A stretch of DNA of 6,017 bases, taken from Planctomycetaceae bacterium. Its GTDB lineage: Bacteria > Planctomycetota > UBA1135 > GCA-002686595. The stretch is from the NCBI GenBank assembly GCA_013360535.1, contig JABWBL010000233.1:1-6017 (forward strand), given 5' to 3'. A program made the position numbers and the translations under genes. The notes under the pieces are model-generated. The model had not been told where the DNA came from. It saw only the letters and a program-made list of their open reading frames with translations, and did no database searches. Shown here piece by piece: positions 1 to 5,153 of this stretch (position 1 is the first letter of the stretch; every line of letters begins with the position of its first letter).

Positions 1-168
1 CCGATCGAGCGGCTCCAGCGCGTGCCGCCGGGGCCTGCGTCGGTCGAGCTCGACGCGCGCATCCGCGTCGTGCACGGTCGGGAGACGATCGCGGAGCTCG
101 GTGCCGACTTCGACGCGTTCAGCGCGCAGTTCGCACGCTGGATCGACGCCCAAGGGAAGAGCTCCTGA
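1..168 (+). CDS. C-terminal end of an unrecognised protein (5'-partial)
   Basis: Frame 1 is open from the left edge to the TGA at 166-168 and gives the last 55 residues of a protein that starts outside the window. The piece reads as a soluble, charged tail: a short strand-like stretch (ARIRVVHGRETIAELG) followed by an amphipathic helix (FDAFSAQFARWIDAQGKSS). No family motif is recognisable in so short a piece, so I assign no function. The codons are G/C-rich at third positions, as in the genes downstream. Its stop is 2 bp before the ATG of the membrane protein at 171, which argues strongly for co-transcription and perhaps translational coupling. A different frame (101-1600) also stays open here, but it only shadows the downstream gene. 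I am confident it is coding and have no opinion on function. Confidence 0.7.
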   Translation, partial: PIERLQRVPPGPASVELDARIRVVHGRETIAELGADFDAFSAQFARWIDAQGKSS

Positions 169-170
169 GC

Positions 171-1817
171 ATGGAGCGGCGCCTCGAGCTCGCGCGACGG
201 CTCGCGCTGGTCCTCGCGGGCGCGCTCGTCGGCTTGCACTTCGCCCCGCTGGGATTCATGCCGCTCGACCAGTCGATCTGCTTCGACGGCGGCTGGCGCC
301 TGTTGTGCGGGCAGGTGCCGATGCGCGACTACGTCGCCCCCAACGGCTTCCCGGTGCACGCGCTGCAGGCCTTGTTCTTCGCCGTGTTCGGCACGACGTG
401 GTTCGCCTTCTGCCTCCACGCCGCGGTAGTCAACGGCCTCGCGGTCGGCCTCGTCGACCGGTTGCTCGACCTGCTCGGCCTCGAGCGCATGTGGTCGAGC
501 GTGTTCGCGCTGTGCACGGCGTTCGTGTTCACGCCGCCCTTCGGCGTGCCCTACATGGACACGCACGCGTTCTTCTTCTCGCTGGCGGCGCTGGTGTGTG
601 CGGTCAGTGCCGCGCGCGCGGAGAGCGCGACGGTGCGGAAGTTCGCGGCGTTCGCGACGGGGCCGTTGCTCGCTGCGGCTTACCTTTCGAAGCAGATTCC
701 GTCGGTGTTCTTCCTGCCGGTGGTGTTGCTCGTCGTGCTGTGGGCGCGCGAGGAACGGCTCGGCATGCTCAAGCGCGTGCTGGCGAGCCTCGCGATCAGC
801 GCAGCGGCGCTCGCGGCACTCGCGTTCGCGCTCGGTGTCGACTGGGAGCTCGTGCGGCTGCACTGGCTCGACCTGCCGAGCGAAGAAGGCGCGCGACGCC
901 TGCAGTTCGTGCCGTCGTTCGGCGATCTGGCCAAGCGCTTCGCCCAGACACGCACGGAACTGGGCCTGCACGGCCCCACGGCGGCGTTCCTGGTCGCGCT
1001 GGCGCTCAGCGCGGTGCCCGTGGGACTGGGCAAGCTCTATCCACGCGAGCTGCAGCGCCTCGTCTGGCCGCGCGCGGCGCTCGGAGCCGCTCTCGCGCTC
1101 GCGGGGCTCCTCTTCATCGCCTGGACCAGCAACCAGAAGGCGATCGGCGTTCCGCTCGTCTTCGCTTCCGCCGGCTGCACGGCCGCGGCGTTCCAGATGC
1201 TCTCGCGCTCGCAGCGCGAGGCCGGACGGCGCCAGCTCGCGCTCGCTCTCTACGTGCCCGTGCCGCTGCTCGCGACGGCCTGCGCCTTCGACGCGCGCTC
1301 CTTCGGCCGCGAGATCGACGCGACGCGCAAGGTGAACGACCTCGTGTTCGACGCGGAGCTGGCGGAGCGTTCGGGCCCCCAGCTGCCACCCGGCATGGCG
1401 TTCCTGCGCTGGGGCGTGCCGAAGCTCGTCCAGTATTCCCCCACCGATCTCGCGCAGCTCGTCGAGCACCTCAAGGCGCGCGAAGGTGGCCTGTTCCTCG
1501 TCGGCGACTGCTCGCCGATGTACGCGCTCTCGGGCAAGGTGCCGACGTTCCCCGCGCTGTGGTTCCATCCCGGGCTGACGTTCCCGTCGACGGCGGATGA
1601 ACGCTTCGCGGCATTCGAGGAGCGCCTGCTCGCGAACTTCGAGCGCGAGGACGTGCGCACGGTCGTGCTCGAGCCGCGCGTATGGATCGGCGACGTTCCG
1701 GCCCAGAAGCTCATCACGCTCGAGCGCTTCCCGCGCGTGAAGGCCCTCGTCGACGCGCGCCTCGAGAACGAACGCCAGATCGGAGCGTTCCGCGTGCTCG
1801 AGCTGCGAGCGCGCTGA
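171..1817 (+). CDS. Polytopic membrane protein, probable GT-C-fold (PMT/ArnT-like) glycosyltransferase
   Basis: The protein has 548 aa. Seen: about ten hydrophobic segments, near residues 11-30, 64-83, 85-101, 109-146, 157-172, 177-192, 203-222, 268-288, 301-318, 324-344 and 355-373. A soluble C-terminal part of about 175 residues follows. The first extracytoplasmic loop holds acidic residues (D33, D39) and the pattern GGWRLLCGQVPMRDYVAPNG, which ends at a PNG turn before the next helix. This layout, and a later MDTHAFFF segment (129-135), are typical of GT-C enzymes that use polyprenyl-phosphate sugars, where early-loop Asp residues are catalytic. The C-terminal stretch GDCSPMYALSGKVPTFPALWFHPGLTFP (445-472) resembles the soluble tail of such proteins. 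Known of the family: transfer of a sugar to lipid or protein on the outer face of the cytoplasmic membrane. Donor and acceptor cannot be read from the sequence. The start ATG lies 2 bp after the upstream stop, with only a weak purine-rich stretch (about 152-159) as ribosome site. The last Arg codon and stop codon lie inside the large palindrome. Confidence 0.75.
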   Translation: MERRLELARRLALVLAGALVGLHFAPLGFMPLDQSICFDGGWRLLCGQVPMRDYVAPNGFPVHALQALFFAVFGTTWFAFCLHAAVVNGLAVGLVDRLLDLLGLERMWSSVFALCTAFVFTPPFGVPYMDTHAFFFSLAALVCAVSAARAESATVRKFAAFATGPLLAAAYLSKQIPSVFFLPVVLLVVLWAREERLGMLKRVLASLAISAAALAALAFALGVDWELVRLHWLDLPSEEGARRLQFVPSFGDLAKRFAQTRTELGLHGPTAAFLVALALSAVPVGLGKLYPRELQRLVWPRAALGAALALAGLLFIAWTSNQKAIGVPLVFASAGCTAAAFQMLSRSQREAGRRQLALALYVPVPLLATACAFDARSFGREIDATRKVNDLVFDAELAERSGPQLPPGMAFLRWGVPKLVQYSPTDLAQLVEHLKAREGGLFLVGDCSPMYALSGKVPTFPALWFHPGLTFPSTADERFAAFEERLLANFEREDVRTVVLEPRVWIGDVPAQKLITLERFPRVKALVDARLENERQIGAFRVLELRAR

Positions 1818-1996
1818 CGCGCGGAATCCCGAGCCGGAGAAGGAATACCGGAATACCGAGCCAGAGCAATTTTTTCTGCAAACTGCGGCCTGCGTCGACG
1901 GCAACTCCGTCGACGCAGGCCGCAGTTTGCAGAAAAAATTGCTCTGGCTCGGTATTCCGGTATTCCTTCTCCGGCTCGGGATTCCGCGCGTCAGCG
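1812..1996. repeat. Perfect 185-bp palindrome: 90-bp inverted-repeat arms, 5-bp loop
   Basis: I paired the bases by hand. Positions 1812-1901 are the exact reverse complement of 1907-1996 with no mismatch, and the loop is CAACT (1902-1906). Pairing fails immediately outside (1811 G against 1997 A, 1810 C against 1998 C). The element fills the whole space between two convergent genes and contains both stop codons (TGA at 1815-1817; TCA, read as TGA on the minus strand, at 1991-1993). Each arm carries three copies of GGAATNCC (left arm 1823-1830, 1842-1849, 1850-1857), a six-T run (1870-1875) and a GC-rich core around GTCGAC. There is no T run after the right arm, and the T run lies before the core stem, so it lacks the layout of a normal intrinsic terminator. 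It could form a cruciform in DNA and a very long hairpin in either transcript. No target-site duplication is visible at the edges. An assembly fold-back artefact is possible, although the arms stop close to the gene ends. Confidence 0.97.
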
Positions 1997-3052
1997 ACGT
2001 TTCGCGAAGATCCCGTAGCTGTGCGCGAGGCTCGGGCGGGCGCCGAGTCCGTACACCGCGTGCCAGCAGACGTCATCCGGGCCGTGGCTCGGCAGCAGGA
2101 TCGAGTCGCCGGCCTTGAGGTGGAAGAACGTCCCCACCGCCGCGAGCGCGTGCGTGAACTTCGGATCCGAGTTGAGCAACTTCGAGAGCTCCTCGTCGGT
2201 CGTGTCGTCGAGCGCGCGCAGCGCCTTGCGCGGCGTTCCGGCGCGCTTCGCGAGCTTGGAACCCGCAAAATCCGCGACAAATTCGGCCAACTGGCGCTTG
2301 GGCAGCGCAAACCAGCCGGTCTCGCCCTCGAGCTGGCTGAACACGACGCCGAGCTGGTGCTCCTCGTCGTCGTGGTGGAACAGCGCACCGCCGCCCGGCG
2401 CGTTGTTGTAGATGATGCGCTCGGAGAAGCGCGGCTCGGTTCCGATCAGGCGCTCGACCAGCGCAACGAGCGGCTTGGTGCCCGTGATCGCCGCGCACTC
2501 GGGGAACGCTTCCGCCGCCAGCGCATCCGCGTGCGGCGCGCGGCGCGTTTCCTTCTGCCAGTCGAGCAGCGCCTCGGACCCGAACGAGAAGCGGATGCGC
2601 AGCGAGGAGTCGCGCTCGTCGTGCGCGACCCACGAGAGCTTGGCGTACAGGTCGCGCGCGACGCGGCGGCCCTTGGAGAGCGCGTGCACGAAGACCTTCT
2701 CGAGCTCGCGCGTGTCGCCGGCGTCGATCGTCGCTCCCGCGGCCTCCCAACGGCGCGGCGAGAGGCGCTCGAGCAAGAGCCCCTCGAAACTCGTGCCTTC
2801 GCGCACGGTGTCGAAGAGCTGCAGCGCGGCCTCGATCTCGCGCTCGAAGCGCGGCAGGGCCTTCGCGACCGCTCCGCCGAGCGGAAGCGGCAGGTCCGCG
2901 GCCCAGCGTCGCTCGCACTCGGCAAGAAACGCCGGATCGTCCCAGCGCCGCACCGGCGCGACCGGCGTCGGGACCAACGTGCCGTGGCGGACGCCGCGGC
3001 GCACGAGCCTCACTCCGCGCGGCTTGGGGGCGAGCTTCTGGGCGGACTTCAT
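1991..3052 (-). CDS. Uncharacterised protein, possible double-stranded beta-helix (2OG-Fe(II)/JmjC/cupin-like) metal enzyme
   Basis: The protein has 353 aa and is not assigned to a named family. The basic N-terminus (1-25) has no signal peptide or membrane segment, so it is probably cytoplasmic. Residues 40-180 look mostly helical. The C-terminal half has the feature of interest: NNAPGGGALFHHDDEEHQLGVVFSQLEGETGWFALPK, with H226-H227-D228-D229, then after a helical insertion KAGDSILLPSHGPDDVCWHAVYG with H331, and R339 in GARPSLAHSYGIF. An HxD dyad (H226/D228 or H227/D229) on one strand, a distal His about 100 residues later and a following Arg match the Fe(II) and 2-oxoglutarate ligand order of double-stranded beta-helix oxygenases. 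That assignment is inference from motif order. The ATG at 3052 is chosen because the protein reads well from there and a TAAGCT -10-like element lies 8 bp upstream; no Shine-Dalgarno site is seen. Its final Arg codon and stop lie in the palindrome, facing the GT-C gene. Confidence 0.85.
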   Translation of the reverse strand: MKSAQKLAPKPRGVRLVRRGVRHGTLVPTPVAPVRRWDDPAFLAECERRWAADLPLPLGGAVAKALPRFEREIEAALQLFDTVREGTSFEGLLLERLSPRRWEAAGATIDAGDTRELEKVFVHALSKGRRVARDLYAKLSWVAHDERDSSLRIRFSFGSEALLDWQKETRRAPHADALAAEAFPECAAITGTKPLVALVERLIGTEPRFSERIIYNNAPGGGALFHHDDEEHQLGVVFSQLEGETGWFALPKRQLAEFVADFAGSKLAKRAGTPRKALRALDDTTDEELSKLLNSDPKFTHALAAVGTFFHLKAGDSILLPSHGPDDVCWHAVYGLGARPSLAHSYGIFAKRR

Positions 3053-3066
3053 GGCCGAGCAGCTTA
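3053..3066 (-). promoter_or_regulatory. Candidate leaderless promoter (-10) for the minus-strand gene starting at 3052
   Basis: On the minus strand the sequence TAAGCT (complement of 3061-3066) fits the TANNNT pattern of a housekeeping -10 element. It lies 8 bp from the ATG at 3052. Transcription would then begin at or within a few bases of the start codon, giving a leaderless message, which agrees with the absence of a Shine-Dalgarno site. I see no convincing -35 element at 16-18 bp spacing, so the call rests on the -10 and its position alone. Confidence 0.35.
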
Positions 3067-3099
3067 GCGGTGGCGCGAGGCGACGCTACCCTGCTCGAC
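3064..3099 (+). promoter_or_regulatory. Candidate leaderless promoter for the cupin-OPT pair
   Basis: TACCCT at 3087-3092 fits a -10 element. A weak -35-like TTAGCG (3064-3069) lies 17 bp upstream. The -10 ends 7 bp before the ATG at 3100, so the predicted transcription start falls on or next to the start codon. A GAGG at 3077-3080 is about 19 bp from the ATG, too far to act as a ribosome site. It shares the 47-bp divergent region with the minus-strand promoter, and the -10 of one lies over the -35 region of the other, so the two may compete for polymerase. Confidence 0.45.
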
Positions 3100-3426
3100 A
3101 TGAGCTTCGTCGACGCCAAGGCCGCGTTCCGTTTTGCAGCGGACAAGCTGCAAAAGCACAACCTGTTCGAGACTGCGCACATGTTCTGCGACGTGTACTG
3201 CCTCGAGCCCGGGCAGGCGCAGAAGCCGCACGCGCACGCGGGTGCCACGAAGTTCTACTTCGTGCTCGAAGGTCGCGTGCGCGCGACACTGGGCAGCGAG
3301 ACTCGCGAGCTCGGACCCGGCGAGCTCGCCTGGTCGGCGCCCGGCGAAAGCCACGGCGTCGAGAACGCGTCGAACGAGCGCGCGGTCCTGCTCGTCGTGA
3401 TGTCGCCCAATCCCAACTCGAAGTAG
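3100..3426 (+). CDS. Small single-domain cupin (cupin_2-like)
   Basis: The protein has 108 aa from the ATG at 3100 and is a single conserved beta-barrel with no signal peptide. Cupin motif 1 is EPGQAQKPHAHAGATKFYFVLEG (36-58), with metal-ligand His H44 and H46. The usual Glu four residues after the second His is replaced by Lys (K51). Motif 2 is GPGELAWSAPGESHGVEN (72-89), with the third ligand His H85 and the conserved N89. Stand-alone cupins of this size bind a metal or small ligand and act as isomerases, dioxygenases or sensors; the sequence does not say which. An in-frame GTG at 3070 would add ten residues (ARGDATLLD after the start), but these do not look like cupin and lie across the -10 element, so I prefer 3100. 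The OPT transporter starts 43 bp downstream on the same strand, so the two are likely co-transcribed. Confidence 0.88.
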   Translation: MSFVDAKAAFRFAADKLQKHNLFETAHMFCDVYCLEPGQAQKPHAHAGATKFYFVLEGRVRATLGSETRELGPGELAWSAPGESHGVENASNERAVLLVVMSPNPNSK

Positions 3427-3428
3427 CT

Positions 3429-3454
3429 CCCACCCCGCCCCCTCCGTCCCACCC
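3429..3454 (-). other. Putative G-quadruplex motif on the minus strand (C-rich intergenic tract)
   Basis: The plus strand carries five C runs of three or more: 3429-3431, 3433-3436, 3438-3442, 3448-3450 and 3452-3454, separated by 1, 1, 5 and 1 bases. On the minus strand, which is the template for the flanking genes, this satisfies the standard four-run G3+ N1-7 rule with one run to spare. It starts 3 bp after the cupin stop and ends 15 bp before the OPT start codon. The message here is C-rich with no Shine-Dalgarno site. A role in transcription or translation between the two genes is inference. Confidence 0.5.
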
Positions 3455-3469
3455 GCGAGCGCCCCCTCG

Positions 3470-5146
3470 ATGCAACCCGAACTCGGTTCGACGCCCCCGA
3501 TCACGTTCCGCGCGGTCGTGATGGGCCTGATCTTCTCGGTCGCGCTGTGCGCGATGAACTCCTACCTGACGCTGTCGTTTGGCGTCATCGAAGAAGGCCC
3601 GACGATCGCGGCGTTGTTCTTCTTCGCGCTGATGCTGCCGTTTGGCGCCAAGAGCATCACCAACACCGAGATGGTGATCGTCGCGACCATGGGCTCCGCC
3701 GGCGGCAGCCTCGGGTTCATCTCGAATTTCTATGCGGCGAAGGCGATGACTGGCGAGCCCTACTCGATCCTCGACATGACGCTGTTCGGCATCGTGTCGA
3801 GCCTGGTCGGTCTCGCGATGGCGATTCCGCTGCGCCAGCTCCTGATCCTGAAGGAGGACCTGCCGTGGCCTGGCGCCAAGGCGGTCGAGACCGTCGTGCG
3901 CACGCTGGTCGAGAAGGGTGACCCGCGGCAGGCGGTGATCCTGCTCGGTTCGTTCGTCGCGTTGTGCGCGTATGTCGTGCTCAACGACGAGGACGGTTAC
4001 TCCGTGGTCCCGTCGGCCTTGGCGCTCGGTGGGCTCGCGACCTACGGCGGCTACATCGCGCTATCGCCCTTCGCGATCGGCAGCGCGTACCTGATGGGCT
4101 TCCGCACGGGCGTCGGCTTCCTCGTCGGCGCCGTGTTCCTGATGTACGGCGCGCACTCGCTGGACTTCCTGCCCACCGATGCGCCGCAGAAGTTCTATTG
4201 GCCCGGCCTCGGCTTCCTTGTCGCGTCGGGCCTGACGGCGCTCGCGATCAACTGGCGCACGATCACGGGCGCGCTGCGTTCGATGGTCGCGATCGGCGGC
4301 AAGAGCGAGGATCCCGACCCGCCGCTCAGCCCGAAGCTCCTGCTCGCGTTCGGCACCGTCGCGTTCGTGAGCTGCGCGCTCGTGCTCAACCTGCGTTTTG
4401 CGCTCAACATGGTGCTGGTGGTGATGCTGGTCGTCGTCGCGGGCCTGATCCAGAACATCATCGCGACCCGCGCCGCGGCGCAGACCAACTTCAACCCAGC
4501 GCGCGTGATGGGCATCCTGCTGCAGGGCATCACGGCGCTGTTCGGCGGCAAGTCCGCCGCGATCAACCTGACCGGCGCGGGCTTCGTTTCGGGCTCCGGC
4601 GCGCAGGCGAGCCTGCTCACCGCCGACATGGTCTACGGCCGCGCGTTCAAGGTGCCTTCGCGCTGGCAGTTCTGGACGCAGACGCTGACGGTCGTGCCGT
4701 GCGCGATCGCCTCGGCCTACATGTTCGACTGGATCCTTTCTGATCGAACACGCTTCGAGAAGATGAGCGCCCCGGTTGCCAAGGTCTGGGCCGAGAGCGC
4801 CAACATCTTCGACAAGGGCTTCGGAGCCCTGCCTGCGGGCGCGTCGAGCTGGCTGCTCGGTGGCGCGATCGTCGGCGTCGTCTACGTGCTCGTCGAGCAC
4901 TTCGCGCCGTTCAAGAAGTGGCTGCCGGAATCCACCGGCATCGGCCTCGGCCTCGTGCTCTCGCCCGCGCTGAGTCTGGGCTTCTTCGTCGGCAGCTTCC
5001 TGATGTGGCTCGTGCTCGGCCGCTGGCTCAAGTGGAGCGACGCGACGCTCACCACCATCGCCGTCGCCTCGATCGTCGCCGAAGGCATCGGCGGTGTCCT
5101 CAAGCCGCTGCTGCACGCCCTCGGGCTGATCGGCGGCGCCGGCTAG
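3470..5146 (+). CDS. OPT-family (oligopeptide transporter superfamily) membrane transporter
   Basis: The protein has 558 aa and about 13-15 hydrophobic segments across its whole length. The N-terminus ITFRAVVMGLIFSVALCAMNSYLTLSFG (11-38) matches the first helix of prokaryotic OPT transporters. Other family-like blocks are LPWPGAKAVETVVRTL (131-146; usually a Pro-rich loop before an Ala-rich helix), NFNPARVMGILL (340-351, equivalent to the family's TGxNPM-type segment), the glycine-rich GAGFVSGSGAQASLLTADMVYG (369-390) and STGIGLGLVLSPALSLGFFVG (488-508). A charged loop at 276-288 splits the protein into halves. Known of the family: import of small peptides or metal chelates at the cytoplasmic membrane using the proton gradient. 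The substrate here is not predictable, and 558 aa is on the short side for OPT proteins but looks complete. The start ATG at 3470 follows a C-rich gap without a ribosome site. The gene is the likely second member of a cupin-OPT operon and ends 7 bp from the convergent sigma-54 activator. Confidence 0.88.
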   Translation: MQPELGSTPPITFRAVVMGLIFSVALCAMNSYLTLSFGVIEEGPTIAALFFFALMLPFGAKSITNTEMVIVATMGSAGGSLGFISNFYAAKAMTGEPYSILDMTLFGIVSSLVGLAMAIPLRQLLILKEDLPWPGAKAVETVVRTLVEKGDPRQAVILLGSFVALCAYVVLNDEDGYSVVPSALALGGLATYGGYIALSPFAIGSAYLMGFRTGVGFLVGAVFLMYGAHSLDFLPTDAPQKFYWPGLGFLVASGLTALAINWRTITGALRSMVAIGGKSEDPDPPLSPKLLLAFGTVAFVSCALVLNLRFALNMVLVVMLVVVAGLIQNIIATRAAAQTNFNPARVMGILLQGITALFGGKSAAINLTGAGFVSGSGAQASLLTADMVYGRAFKVPSRWQFWTQTLTVVPCAIASAYMFDWILSDRTRFEKMSAPVAKVWAESANIFDKGFGALPAGASSWLLGGAIVGVVYVLVEHFAPFKKWLPESTGIGLGLVLSPALSLGFFVGSFLMWLVLGRWLKWSDATLTTIAVASIVAEGIGGVLKPLLHALGLIGGAG

Positions 5147-5152
5147 CCGCCG
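5131..5152. terminator. Small GC hairpin between convergent stops
   Basis: CGGCGGC (5131-5137) can pair with GCCGCCG (5146-5152) around an 8-base loop that carries most of the OPT stop codon. It sits at the junction of the two convergent genes, but there is no T run on either side, so it would be at best a weak or factor-assisted terminator. Short GC hairpins arise easily by chance at this base composition. Confidence 0.25.
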
Positions 5153-5153
5153 C

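Noticed and set aside
101..1600. 499-aa plus-strand frame overlapping the GT-C gene
   Set aside because: Very Arg/Ala-rich with no membrane segments or motifs; the overlapping 171-1817 frame has clear membrane topology and starts 2 bp after the upstream stop.
1800..2010. Palindrome as a transposon with target-site duplication
   Set aside because: The bases just outside the arms (ending GAGCG on the left, starting ACGTT on the right) show no duplication, and the element has no room for a transposase. A non-autonomous element remains possible but is unsupported.
1927..2118. Small open frame in the right arm starting MQKKLLWLGIPVFLL, which looks like a short hydrophobic peptide
   Set aside because: The mirror arm encodes nearly the same peptide on the other strand simply because of the symmetry. 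No ribosome site is seen, and the rest is an Arg-rich antisense shadow.
1682..3067. 461-aa plus-strand open frame running through the palindrome and antisense to the oxygenase-like gene
   Set aside because: It has Arg/Glu-rich low-complexity composition typical of a GC-rich shadow frame, and the minus-strand frame has a proper start, balanced composition and motif order.
3070..3099. Upstream in-frame GTG start for the cupin
   Set aside because: The extra ten residues are not cupin-like, there is no ribosome site, and the -10 candidate TACCCT lies inside this stretch.
4061..5116. 351-aa minus-strand frame antisense to the OPT gene, which could have carried the missing HTH of the sigma-54 activator
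   Set aside because: Its composition is a His/Arg/Asp-rich shadow of the hydrophobic OPT frame, and no helix-turn-helix pattern is visible.
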